Source of the DNA: Shinisaurus crocodilurus
Taxonomy: Eukaryota > Chordata > Lepidosauria > Squamata > Shinisauridae
Direction: 5' to 3'
NCBI GenBank assembly: GCA_021292165.1
Contig: CM037879.1
Span: 35,793,619 to 35,857,618, forward strand
DNA length: 64,000 nucleotides
The notes beneath the pieces are model-generated. The model had not been told where the DNA came from and searched no databases. It was given only the letters and a program-made list of their open reading frames with translations. How positions within the stretch are numbered: the first letter of the stretch is position 1; the number at the start of each line of letters is the position of its first letter. Positions 52,555 to 62,621 of the stretch are shown here, piece by piece. A program made the translations under genes and the position numbers.

Positions 52555-54663
52555 ATGCCTCTGAAGGCACCTTTTAGAAAATGCCAGCGGTGTGGGACGA
52601 AAATCCCACCCGCTGATAAGCACCTGCTGTGCTTGCTTTGCCTGGGGCAAGGCCATAAAATGGAGACCTGCCAGGACTGCCAGGCCTTTACAAAACAGGC
52701 CCGAAAACAGCGCCAAACTAAGCTGCGAGCTCTCCTGTGGGAGCAGTCTCTATCAGCTAAAGGGCCTGATCCGGAAGAGAGACCTGGGGGATCCCAGTCA
52801 GCCAAGAAGCCGGCAAAAGATACTTCTGCGGCAAAGAAATTGGCGAAAAAGGCCCATAAAGATAAGGCAGAACGCCTGAGAAAGAAAATGGCGGACAAAC
52901 CTGGCAAGGACGCTGAGCCTTCTACCTCAGCTGCCATGAAGGTCTCAGAGCGTACGGCTCTACTAATGTCGGCGATGACTGGGGCTCGAGATCGAGCTAC
53001 GGGACCGATTGCCCCCCAGTCTCCTCCGATCTCGACGACGTCTCCTCGAGATCGAGAATCGGGTTCGAAAACCCCAATAAAGCAACCGCCGACTATAACC
53101 ACCTCCCTGTCGGAGGGAGAAATTGTGGCCTCGCCATCGACGGAACGACCCCGTTCGGGCTCGAGGGGTCCTCCACCACGTCTCTCGCCACCAGCAGCAT
53201 ATGCTAGGGAAGAGCGGAGGGCGCACGGTTCATCACGTTCTCCTCGGTACCGAAGCCGCGATTCGCCCTCGAGAGATTCTGCCTCCCGATCCGTCTACTC
53301 CCGCCGCCGTGATGACAGATCGTGGTCGGGCTCCTATTATTCGGACTCGAGATCTAGGAGTTACAGATCCCGATCCCGAGGCTCACCTGACCGGAGAAGG
53401 CGCGATTATTACTACCGGCACCGACGCTCCCCGCTTCGAGAGCGCAGGCATAGGTCTAGATCTCCTACGCCAAGGCAGAGTACGACCGCACCCCGAGCGC
53501 CCGTCGAGACCGTAGTCCAACCGACCGCCTCGACCTCGACTGCCCAGACGATTCTCGCCCCTGTCATCGCGACTCGTTCGTCATCGGGATCGGCGTACGT
53601 ATTGGACTCGGACTCAGTGGCCTCCTCCTCCCATTCCACCTCGCCAGATGCACGAGTGGAATCCAAGGAGGCGATCTCCCCTTCGGAGGACATGGGCAGC
53701 TTCGCCGAGCATGTCAGCCGGATGGTGACAGCTCTAGGAGTGGAGGCGAAAACCGCGAAAGGAAAAGCAAAGGACGACATCTACGCGGTCCTGAAGTCTA
53801 CTCAGTCCAACCACCTGCTCCTTCCCTTCCTGCCAACACTGCTGGAGACGGTGCAGGAGACCTGGAAAACTCCGGCCTCTACGAAACCAACAGCTAAGAG
53901 GCTGGAGTCAATGTACAAAATCCAGGAAGAAGGAGCTAAATTCCTGTTTTCCCATCCGACCCCGAACTCGCTCATAGTTAAGTCAGCGCAGTCTCGTGGG
54001 GGAAGACAGCATACGACGCCGGCAGACAAAGAGGGTAAGACATTAGATTCTTACGGCCGTAGGATCTATTCCTCGTCTTCCCTCGGGCTGAAGGTATCTA
54101 ACTATGAGGCGCTGCTAGCTAGATACCAGATGTTCATCACGGAGAAGCTGGGAGACCTCTGTGATTATCTGCCGGACGACAAAAGAGACCTGGCGGCGCA
54201 ATACATCAAGGAGGCAACCAGTATCGGTGCCCTTCAGATGAACACGGCCCGCCACCAGGTCGATAGCCACGCTAGGTCGATGATCGGATCCGTGGCTCTG
54301 AGGAGACACGCCTGGCTTCGCTCTACCAATCTGACTCCCGATGATAGAGCGAAGATACAAGACCTGCCATTTGACGGAGAAGGGTTGTTCAACGCCACCA
54401 CGGATGATTCCCTCGACTCCGCTCAAAAGGCTCTAGCGACGGCCAAGAAGATGGGACTTGTCCGCCAGCCCCCATCTCAACAATTCAGGCCAAGACGATG
54501 GTCCCGATTCCCATACCCCTCACAATATCAACCAGCTGGACAATATCGGGGTGGGAATCGTCGGCCTCAAGCCCCACAGCCGCAGGCTCCACAACGCTCA
54601 TACCCTCAACAGCGCTCGAGGGGCTCGCGGAGGGGGGGCGACTTCACTCGACGGCGCCTTTGA
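52555..54663 (+). CDS. DIRS ORF1, gag-like protein with CxxC zinc motifs and SR-rich middle
   Basis: The frame is open from 52267, but I choose the ATG at 52555 because the protein from there (702 aa) starts with a compact cysteine motif: C10, C13, C26, C29, H34, C39 and C42. The upstream part is low-complexity, hydrophobic and crosses a poly-A tract. After a lysine-rich helix, roughly residues 230-310 are rich in RS, SR and RD dipeptides, like SR splicing factors. The C-terminal half is more structured and ends in a basic RG/QP-rich tail. The role is inferred as nucleic-acid binding and particle formation, as for the first ORF of other DIRS elements. The frame overlaps ORF2 by about 200 bases. 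An RS domain could suggest interaction with host splicing proteins, but this is not shown. Confidence 0.8.
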   Translation: MPLKAPFRKCQRCGTKIPPADKHLLCLLCLGQGHKMETCQDCQAFTKQARKQRQTKLRALLWEQSLSAKGPDPEERPGGSQSAKKPAKDTSAAKKLAKKAHKDKAERLRKKMADKPGKDAEPSTSAAMKVSERTALLMSAMTGARDRATGPIAPQSPPISTTSPRDRESGSKTPIKQPPTITTSLSEGEIVASPSTERPRSGSRGPPPRLSPPAAYAREERRAHGSSRSPRYRSRDSPSRDSASRSVYSRRRDDRSWSGSYYSDSRSRSYRSRSRGSPDRRRRDYYYRHRRSPLRERRHRSRSPTPRQSTTAPRAPVETVVQPTASTSTAQTILAPVIATRSSSGSAYVLDSDSVASSSHSTSPDARVESKEAISPSEDMGSFAEHVSRMVTALGVEAKTAKGKAKDDIYAVLKSTQSNHLLLPFLPTLLETVQETWKTPASTKPTAKRLESMYKIQEEGAKFLFSHPTPNSLIVKSAQSRGGRQHTTPADKEGKTLDSYGRRIYSSSSLGLKVSNYEALLARYQMFITEKLGDLCDYLPDDKRDLAAQYIKEATSIGALQMNTARHQVDSHARSMIGSVALRRHAWLRSTNLTPDDRAKIQDLPFDGEGLFNATTDDSLDSAQKALATAKKMGLVRQPPSQQFRPRRWSRFPYPSQYQPAGQYRGGNRRPQAPQPQAPQRSYPQQRSRGSRRGGDFTRRRL

Positions 54664-56617
54664 CTCCGTCACCGGCCCGACCGACTTGTCTCCTCCAGTC
54701 CAGACTGCTCTCGACACCAGCAGACCGATTGCCTCGTCTCCACCACCTCAGGCACCTCTCTTCGGCTCCCGGCTCCACCAACACCTCCGGTCCTGGAGGA
54801 CCATCACGACGGATCGATGGGTGTTGAGCATAGTAGAACACGGCTACAGGATCGAGTTCGGAGTCCTCCCTCCTTTTCTCGGGATCAAGACCACCCGTCC
54901 AACTCGAGTGCTCTTAGAAGAGATGTCAAACCTCCTGCAAAAAGGAGCAATACGACCGGTTCCCGCAGAAAACTTGGAGGACGGCCTGTACTCCAGGTAC
55001 TTCATAGTGAAGAAAAAAGGAGGAGGACTCAGACCGATCCTGGACCTTCGCACAGTAAATCTCTTTATCCCACCAAAGAGATTTCGTATGGTCACACTCC
55101 AATCGCTTCTTCCACTACTCCGAAGGAATGATTGGTTTGCATCCATCGACCTCAAGGATGCGTACTTCCACATCGCCATCCACGAGGACACCCAAAAATA
55201 CCTTCGGTTCCGAGTAGGAGACGACACCTTCCAGTTCGTGGTTCTTCCATTCGGACTTTCCACCGCGCCGAGGGTATTCACGAAGTGTATGGCTGTGGTT
55301 TGTGCAAGTCTTCGGGCGAGAGGCATCACCGTCTTCCCGTACCTGGACGACTGGTTACTAGTTGCTCAATCAAAATGGGAGCTCCAGCACGCACTGGAAG
55401 AGACCCTGTACCTCCTAGAGGACCTGGGACTCTGCTTGAACGTGGAGAAATCGGTCCTTCAACCAGTAAGGGAGATACAGTACATCGGCGCGAAACTAAA
55501 CGCCTTCGAAGGTCGGGCTTATCTACCAAGCGACAGAGTGCGTCAAGTAAAGACACTCGCAAAAAGAATTTCGAAGCAGCCAATATGCTCCGCTCATACG
55601 ATTCAACGCTTACTAGGACATATGGCCTCAACAATTGCGGTCGTACGATATGCGAGACTTCGCATGCGACCTCTTCAGACATGGTTCATCAAGGAGTTCA
55701 AACCAGAGAAAGACAAACCATCCGTCCGACTATATCTTCCTCGAGCCATAAGAGAGTCCTTGAGGTGGTGGCAACAGGAGTCGAATCTGAACGCGGGCAT
55801 ACCGTTCCAGTCTCCGACACCGAACCGCATATTGACAACGGACGCATCGTTGCTGGGATGGGGGGCCCACTCAGGCGATCACGTCGTGCAAGGCACATGG
55901 ACGTTGACACAAGCTTCCAAGCACATCAACTGGCTAGAACTGATGGCCGTTTTGAAAGCATTACAAGCCCTAGAGCAATATCTCGCGAACTGCCACATCC
56001 AAGTCGTAACCGACAACACTACGGTGGTCGCGTACATAAACAAACAGGGCGGCACGAGATCGACGCGCCTCACAAGACTGACCATGCAGCTCTACGAATG
56101 GGCTCTACTTCGAGGAATGTCCTTTGTAGCGATCCACATCGCAGGAAAGTCCAATGTACTTGCAGACACTTTGAGTCGCGTGTCGATGCAATCGCACGAA
56201 TGGACGCTGGACAGGAAGGTGACCAACTCACTGTTCCAACGCTGGGGTCATCCGAAGATAGACCTATTCGCCACCAGCGAAAACACAAGATGCCCCATGT
56301 TCTGCAGCAGGGCAGCCTCGGACCCGAATTCGATCACCGATGCTTTCCTGATGACCTGGAGCGGCGACTTCTACTACCTATTCCCCCCAATCCCACTTCT
56401 TACACGTGTGATCGCCAAGATAGCTCGGGACGGAACCAATTGCATCCTAGTATGCCCGCGGTGGCCGCGTCAACCTTGGTTTGCACACCTGCTCAACCTC
56501 TCACAGGGAGATTATCTCCCATTACCACTACAAGACAATCTACTAACACAACACAAAGGCAAGGTGTTTCACCCCAACCTACGTTCTCTGAACCTAATGG
56601 CCTGGAGAATCAGATAG
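54458..56617 (+). CDS. DIRS ORF2, reverse transcriptase - RNase H polyprotein
   Basis: The 719-codon frame holds reverse transcriptase followed by RNase H. Visible motifs are ILDLRTVN (about residue 190), SIDLKDAYFHI with catalytic D231, VLPFGLSTAP, and YLDDWLL with D297-D298. RNase H shows TTDASLLGWGAH with D462, ELMAVLKAL, VVTDNTTVVAYIN and NVLADTLSR, so its acidic set looks complete. After RNase H a conserved DIRS tail follows (KIDLFATSENTR, YYLFPPIPLL, CPRWPRQPWF), which in this class has been linked to a Dam-like methyltransferase fold. I cannot confirm catalytic residues for that part. The first residues may be junk before the true start, because the frame overlaps ORF1. No inactivating change is visible. 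Confidence 0.93.
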   Translation: MSASPHLNNSGQDDGPDSHTPHNINQLDNIGVGIVGLKPHSRRLHNAHTLNSARGARGGGATSLDGAFDSVTGPTDLSPPVQTALDTSRPIASSPPPQAPLFGSRLHQHLRSWRTITTDRWVLSIVEHGYRIEFGVLPPFLGIKTTRPTRVLLEEMSNLLQKGAIRPVPAENLEDGLYSRYFIVKKKGGGLRPILDLRTVNLFIPPKRFRMVTLQSLLPLLRRNDWFASIDLKDAYFHIAIHEDTQKYLRFRVGDDTFQFVVLPFGLSTAPRVFTKCMAVVCASLRARGITVFPYLDDWLLVAQSKWELQHALEETLYLLEDLGLCLNVEKSVLQPVREIQYIGAKLNAFEGRAYLPSDRVRQVKTLAKRISKQPICSAHTIQRLLGHMASTIAVVRYARLRMRPLQTWFIKEFKPEKDKPSVRLYLPRAIRESLRWWQQESNLNAGIPFQSPTPNRILTTDASLLGWGAHSGDHVVQGTWTLTQASKHINWLELMAVLKALQALEQYLANCHIQVVTDNTTVVAYINKQGGTRSTRLTRLTMQLYEWALLRGMSFVAIHIAGKSNVLADTLSRVSMQSHEWTLDRKVTNSLFQRWGHPKIDLFATSENTRCPMFCSRAASDPNSITDAFLMTWSGDFYYLFPPIPLLTRVIAKIARDGTNCILVCPRWPRQPWFAHLLNLSQGDYLPLPLQDNLLTQHKGKVFHPNLRSLNLMAWRIR

Positions 56618-57645
56618 CAGCGGATACAGACCTATCGGACGCGGTGAAGGAGATCCTCTTAGCAGCAAGGAAGCCTTCCACAAGGCTCTCCTACGCCAGG
56701 AAATGGACTGCCTTTCTTAACTTCGTCTCACCCTTAGGCAAAGACCCAATGACTTGCTCGATCTCGACCGTTCTCGATTTCCTCCACTCACTAATGACCC
56801 GTGGCCTGAAATTCTCATCAATCAAAGTCTATCTAGCAGCTCTGACAGCGCACAGAACTGCCTCAACGGGGACGTCCTTATTTGTACATCCATTAATCAA
56901 GCAATTTTTGAAGGGGCTTAAAAATCTTCGACCTCCAGTCCGCAACATAGTCCCAGGTTGGGATTTACCCTTGGTCCTGAATGCTCTGACAAAGCCACCG
57001 TTCGAGCCCATGGCTAAAGCAGACCTGCGACTGGTATCGTTCAAAACACTATTCTTAATAGCGATTACTTCGGCAAGAAGAGTGAGTGAACTGCACGCTC
57101 TCCGAGTGGACCCACCTTCCACAACCTTCCACAAAGATAAAGTCGTCCTAAGACATGACATAACTTTCTTACCGAAGATGGTGTCAGAATTTCACCTAGG
57201 ACAGGACATTATTCTACCAACGTTCTTTCCGTCCCCATCGTCAACGATCGAGAGGTCGATGCACAGCCTCGACGTCCGACGGGCCCTACTATTCTACAAA
57301 GCCCGTACGGAATCGATAAGGAAGACCAATCAACTTTTTGTGTGCTACGGCCCCCCAAAATCGGGCCTCTCTGTATCCAAGCAAAGGCTATCCTCTTGGA
57401 TAGTAGACACTATCGAACTTGCCTACCAATTAGCTGGACGTTCTCTACCAGGGTCCGTAATAGCCCATTCAACCAGGGCGCTATCGACCTCGACAGCCTT
57501 CGGAAAAGGCATTCCTTTACTGGACTTATGTAGGGCGGCGACCTGGTCTACCCCCTCTACTTTCATCCAGCATTACCGCCTCGATGTTCGAGCCAGAGAG
57601 CAGAACGCATTCGGCAGAGCGGTCCTGTCTTCGGTCACCATCTGA
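55132..57645 (+). CDS. DIRS ORF3, tyrosine recombinase
   Basis: The last third of this 837-codon frame is a tyrosine recombinase (integrase fold), the hallmark of DIRS elements. An N-terminal core-binding-like helical region begins near DLSDAVKEILLAAR (about 56.62 kb). The catalytic set is present: Arg650 in SARRVSEL, His779 and Arg782 in HSTR, Trp805 in RAATW and the nucleophile Tyr815 in HYRLDV, 22 residues from the C-terminus. The family role is to resolve or integrate the circular DNA copy. The first 490 or so codons overlap the RT frame in another phase and are probably not a separate domain, so the real start is likely internal or reached by frameshift or re-initiation. The frame is intact. 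Confidence 0.9.
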   Translation: MVCIHRPQGCVLPHRHPRGHPKIPSVPSRRRHLPVRGSSIRTFHRAEGIHEVYGCGLCKSSGERHHRLPVPGRLVTSCSIKMGAPARTGRDPVPPRGPGTLLERGEIGPSTSKGDTVHRRETKRLRRSGLSTKRQSASSKDTRKKNFEAANMLRSYDSTLTRTYGLNNCGRTICETSHATSSDMVHQGVQTRERQTIRPTISSSSHKRVLEVVATGVESERGHTVPVSDTEPHIDNGRIVAGMGGPLRRSRRARHMDVDTSFQAHQLARTDGRFESITSPRAISRELPHPSRNRQHYGGRVHKQTGRHEIDAPHKTDHAALRMGSTSRNVLCSDPHRRKVQCTCRHFESRVDAIARMDAGQEGDQLTVPTLGSSEDRPIRHQRKHKMPHVLQQGSLGPEFDHRCFPDDLERRLLLPIPPNPTSYTCDRQDSSGRNQLHPSMPAVAASTLVCTPAQPLTGRLSPITTTRQSTNTTQRQGVSPQPTFSEPNGLENQIAADTDLSDAVKEILLAARKPSTRLSYARKWTAFLNFVSPLGKDPMTCSISTVLDFLHSLMTRGLKFSSIKVYLAALTAHRTASTGTSLFVHPLIKQFLKGLKNLRPPVRNIVPGWDLPLVLNALTKPPFEPMAKADLRLVSFKTLFLIAITSARRVSELHALRVDPPSTTFHKDKVVLRHDITFLPKMVSEFHLGQDIILPTFFPSPSSTIERSMHSLDVRRALLFYKARTESIRKTNQLFVCYGPPKSGLSVSKQRLSSWIVDTIELAYQLAGRSLPGSVIAHSTRALSTSTAFGKGIPLLDLCRAATWSTPSTFIQHYRLDVRAREQNAFGRAVLSSVTI

Positions 57646-57689
57646 CTACCGACACCGACCCACCTCCGGTAAGTCAGCTTGCTAATCTA

Positions 57690-57785
57690 CCCATATGTGT
57701 GTGATGCACAGAGACCACGAAGAAGAAGGACAGGTTGCTTACCTGTAACTGTAGTTCTTCGAGTGGTCATCTGTGCATTCACACA
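57690..57785. repeat. DIRS internal complementary region
   Basis: Bases 57690-57728 are the reverse complement of the element's left end. Bases 57729-57785 are the reverse complement of its right end at about 58101-58156. The two halves abut with one or two shared G bases. This arrangement is the template that lets DIRS elements rebuild and join their ends into a circle during reverse transcription. It begins about 45 bases after the recombinase stop codon. Confidence 0.92.
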
Positions 57786-57973
57786 ACCCGCCCTCCTTCC
57801 CCGCTCGGTGTCTTCATCGAGTTCGATGGATACCAAAAGGGAATGGGTTGGGACACCGTTTTTAACTATCCTACTCGATATCGAAGTGTATGCCGAGTTC
57901 GTATTTTCTTTTTATGGTATCAAAAGTTTGCAATGTTATCCTCGGTCCCGACGGTCGCAATAGGCGGTCTCAG

Positions 57974-58156
57974 GGAACTGAGGAGATGGGCGGGAGCCGC
58001 GCTAAGGGACACGCGCGGGGGGAGGGGCTCCCGCCCAATTCACCTCAGCTTTAGAAGTTTCCCGAACGATCTCAGCGCAGGCGCAGAGAACCCATATGTG
58101 TGTGAATGCACAGATGACCACTCGAAGAACTACAGTTACAGGTAAGCAACCTGTCC
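57974..58156. repeat. DIRS right inverted terminal repeat
   Basis: This arm is the reverse complement of the left terminal repeat plus about 27 extra bases at the outer end, finishing AAGCAACCTGTCC. Unequal ends of this kind are normal in DIRS elements, because the extra segment is complementary only to the internal region. Confidence 0.92.
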
Positions 58157-61100
58157 ATCCAGGCACTGACAAGTTCAGCATTTTCTGGTTTCAGTTTTTT
58201 GTATTAAAGTGCAAATGAAAATAAATGAGTGACTTCAGATCCTGTTATTGTTCTTTTGAGTTATTTTTTATTATTATTTATATTAAAAATTATGCACTAT
58301 TTTTCAGTCAAAAAGATATATGCCTATAGAACTCTAGCATTATAATAGTGTAACTCTAGGATATCAGGCGAGATTTGCAGTATAAACCATATATTAACTT
58401 GATTTCAAATGCTGTTGCCGCCATAGCGGCTGCTGCTATTATTATTATATAAAGTGCATAAAGATACTAAACTAGAGGGAAGGATCTGAACATTTTCCCC
58501 CTTTATGTAGAAAAATAATCTAGATCCTCTAATTGATGTCTACTGATTTACTGTATATTTTATCATTTATTTTTTACTTTGGGGGCATCGCTTGAGAATG
58601 CACAAACCTTTTACCTTTTAAAATGAAATATGTCTCTTATTAAAAGAGCATGTGCAGATGATGTAGGTTCAGATTAGTCTTGATCCTATCATTAATTTTT
58701 GAGACAGTCAAGTTACCACACAGTGATTCTTAGCATGTCAATTTTTAATAAAGCTGTACTGAATATTTTTCTTCTTTTTTCAGCAATTCGTTCGAGGGTG
58801 GTGGTGTATGCAAAACAAAGATGCCTTAGAAAGCGGCTGGGGAGAGGGAAAACTTGGGCAAAATTTCTCATTGGGGATGGTGCGGTATGTGCTGGCCTTA
58901 TTAAGTGTGTGAGTTGGCCAAGTGGCCTCTTAACTCTCAGTCTCTCTCTTTTTATACTTTTAAAGTATCCTGTGCAGTGCACTTACATTGGTGCAGGGCT
59001 CTTCTCAGACAGCCTTGTGCTCTGTCAGTTCTTCCTAGAAGGCTCATGTGACCACAGAATGTTGCGTGGTCACATGGGCATTCCAGAATAGGCTGCCAGA
59101 AGGCAAGTTTGGCAGAGAAGAGCCACGCACTGCTGCAAGCACCAACAGAAACTTTTCTAAAGATCTTCGTACTTTAGAAAAGCCCATTTTGCACTTGCAG
59201 TAGCATTGGGCTCTTCTCAGATAGGCTTGCACTCCAGGGGCCCTTCCTGGAACGGCCATGAGACCACACATGAGGTATTTTAAAAGTAAAAGAGGGCGCT
59301 AAGAGACCAGTTAGCTACCTTGTACACTTAATAAGGTAAGCACCCTCACTGCCTTCCCAGTGCTCCTCATTGGGAAATTTTATCGGAGTTCTCCCCCACC
59401 CCCACCACAAGGGGCAGAAACAATGCCTCTTTTGTAGGGAGTGAAGAACTTTATGAAAATAGGGGGCGGGGTCTGGCACAACAGTAATTTGTGGTAGTTA
59501 GAGCACACCTGAAAATGCACCCCACCCCCCAATCACATAAACTGGTATTTACCAGGCGTTGGGCAAACCCTGACTATAAATGCTTTGCCATGGTATGGCC
59601 TTCATTAGGTGTTACCACAAGACATACCAGAACAAACGGATGAGATTAAAACTCATTTTTGGTGACTTGTACCACATCAGAAAGTAACATGAGAAGCCTG
59701 GAGAATGTGTGTATCTGCCAAGAGAACATTTGTTAATGGGCAGATTAAAAAACACAAATAAATAAATAAATAGACTTGCTGAAATTCAGTCGCAGCCTGT
59801 CGTGTAAATATTTTCATAGCCAAGAAATAAGAGATAAACAAGGGGTAAGAGATGAGTTACTATTTTACACACACACACACACAGAACAATGAGCTGTAGA
59901 AATGGAACATGAAAAAAGCATATACAATGCTAATTTGGAAAGAAAAAAAATAGTGCGCATTGGTTGCAGAGAGAAAAACATGTAACAAGGTGAATGCTTT
60001 AACTGGATCACCTTCAGTTTGGCAAGAATATATAAGATGCTGAGTTCCTCAGAGGTCTCTTTCAGGTTGAAATCCTACTTCCGGGAAAATAGTTTAAGTT
60101 GGAGGGAGGCTCTTTCATCCCCACTAATTTTTAACCTTCCCCTCCTTCCTCTTACCTGCTAACTTGTGAATTTCCTCCTCTCTGCCCTTTCTAACCATGG
60201 TTAGCTTTAAATCTGCACTGATGTTAACACCAACTATGGTTAGCTTTAACCAGGGTGTGCAAACCAACTTCAGACTCTGGATACAAACTCTGTTGAAGCT
60301 AACCACGGTGAGCATTGCAGATGTAACTGTTCGATGGTTAACTCGGGAAAGGGGAAACGGGAGTGCGTGAGACTATGACATGCTTGGAGTCTCTTAACCA
60401 TGAAATGATGTGTCTGCATCAGACCTAAGACACTGGAAATATTGTACACTACAATGTCAAAATGTGTATATGTTTGGCTTATCACGTAAGTCATTGTTCT
60501 TCGACGTTTAGTCAGCATGGCCATTCATCAAAGCCAAGTATATATTTTACACATTTTTTTGACGTCTGACTTCCACTGACTTGAAACAGCCTTGCTGTCT
60601 GTAACCCAGTAACATTATGACTTTTTGGACATGAAACCTGAGATTAGGTCTTTGTAAAGGGTGTATTTGCTTCTTGCTTGTGTTTTTATTCAACATAATT
60701 CTTGGCATTGGTCCACTGGCATCTCAGATGGAAAACCTGCCTTTTGGATAAAGTCTCTATATTTCAGTGCTCTCCTCTTTTCCTCACTGCCCAACCCTTC
60801 CTGCCTTTCTTGAAGTGCCGTAATCTTGTAATTCTTCCTCGGTGGCCAATGAATTGCTTATTTTTCCTTAATTTTGAAATTTACCTCAGTTTTGAACTAG
60901 AGGGTTGTTCCTCCTAACTATAAGCCAGAAGTGATGTGTGGCCTTCCATTTCAGTGTGTCTGGAGGGGAATAGAGCCCTTAATTATCAAATTAGATGCAC
61001 ATTCTGGCTCTCTGGCATGCCTCCCTGGCTGGCCATCTGTTAGGCTGGATCTGGGCCCACCGAGAAAGTAGCCTACTGGTTTCCAACAGTGCCCAGGCGC

Positions 61101-62261
61101 CAACCAACGGTGGGTTAAGAGGGGCAGACTGCAGAACAGTTTATATTCATGCTCCCTTGCCAGAAGCTCTTCCTGTGAGCAAACCAATGCCAGCTTAAGC
61201 CCATATGTCTCATTTGCATGGGTTCACATCTGTGGAGACAGATGTGGCCATTGCCATACAGAGTGCAAATGATAAGGAATGGGCACGGTGGCCACAGTTT
61301 ATAAATCAAGAGGCCCTTTGCAAATAAGTTAATAACGGCACCACTTCATCATTGCAAGTAACGAAGGAAAAGTCTTACCAAGGTCAGTCCATCAGCACTC
61401 TTTTCCAGTAGTAATACCCAGAAGCAGCTGGCCAGCATAAGAAGGGCATGTGATAGGAGGTCTGAATATGAAGGGCTTGCTTCAGTCTTACTAGGGCATT
61501 AGGATGTTTCACTTTCCTAGAAGTAGTTAGAGAAGTCTGCCTCCTACTTTGGATATGCACGCAGGATCTTGTGTAAATTTCCATAGAAGCATTTTATATT
61601 TTCTGCATGCTGAAAAGTCACGAAGCCTCTTTTATTGGTCCCACTCCAAGTCTATCTAATGTTCCCTTCTTGCCTTGGTCCTCAAGTAGGGTAACTGTTA
61701 CATAGGGTAACAGTGGATGAAAAGCATGCAAGCTTGAATAAACCTTATTCAGTTGTTACCATTAGAACGTTGTCTAAAGGTACGTTCTCATGAATACCCC
61801 TCATGGATTGAGGGAGAAGTGGGTTGTGTCCAATGGCCACACGCTGCCAGTGGGTGTGCTGGTCATGTTTTCAGCGCATGTGAGAAGGGGTCCTATGCAT
61901 TTACCAATGTACTCTCATAGAACTCCTCCACAAAAAGGGGGGGGGCACTGGACCAATCTTTGAATTTAGGAGAGGGTTTTTCTGAACCCCCTAACTTACT
62001 ACTATACACTTCTTATGAGTAATCCAACTGGTTTACCCTCTCAAGAGGAGAAGGAACAGTTTAATGAATGGAATTCCTTCACTCTGCTGCAGATTCTCCA
62101 CATCACTGAATCGCTTTGTGCTATTGCCTTTCTTCCCAATTAAATTTATTCAACAGGAGCACCATGAATGCACTGTTTTCATTTTTTCAACTGCTGAAGT
62201 TCCATCCCTCTCACCATTTGAAGAGCTGCAGTGGTGAGGAGCTCTCTCTTTCCTTCCTCTT
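58157..62261. other. long stretch without recognised genes
   Basis: It is mostly unique and AT-rich. A candidate unsupported exon is at 58784-58884. At about 58970-59280 two related blocks contain GGCTCTTCTCAGA and a GTGGTCACATG inverted pair, so an old DNA element is possible. Near 60190-60330 AACCATGGTTAGCTTTAA repeats recall the element at 34968. Confidence 0.4.
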
Positions 62262-62462
62262 CACAAAGGACCTGTAGCTCAGTGGTAGATCAAATGCTTT
62301 GAGTGCAGAAGGTCCCAGGTTCAATCCCTGGCATCTCCAGGTAGGACTGGGAAAATTCATGCCTGAAACCCTGGAGAGCCACTGCCAGTCAGTGTTGACA
62401 GTAATGGGCTAGATGGACCAATGGTCTGACTTGGTGTAAGGCAGCTTCCTGTGTTCCTAACT
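62262..62462 (+). mobile_element. tRNA-derived SINE
   Basis: CTGTAGCTCAGTGGTAGATC, AGGTTCAATCCCTGGC and GGCAGCTTCCTGTGTTCC. It is full length. Confidence 0.85.
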
Positions 62463-62621
62463 GGGTGGGAGAAAAAAAAACAGTCTTTTTATATTGTAAG
62501 GCTTATAGCAGACAACATAGAAATAGCTGTTAAAGGGTCTTTAATGGCAGCTGCATAGCCAGTGTGGTTCAAAGAAGAGGCATGTGCCCCCAAAATAAGC
62601 TTCCTTTAAATGGAGTGAGCA

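Larger units (their letters stand above)
52150..58156 (+). mobile_element. DIRS-type tyrosine-recombinase retrotransposon, apparently full length
   Basis: The 6.0-kb element has the split architecture of DIRS1-like retrotransposons. It has inverted terminal repeats of unequal length (52150-52305 and 57974-58156), three overlapping plus-strand frames, and an internal complementary region at 57690-57785. The left half of that region is the reverse complement of the left end and its right half is the reverse complement of the right end. DIRS elements are thought to replicate through a circle and integrate with a tyrosine recombinase, so no target duplication is expected and none is seen (flanks AATCTAG and ATCCAGG). 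All three frames are open and the two ITR copies differ at about one base over the shared 137 bp, so the insertion looks recent. Confidence 0.95.
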
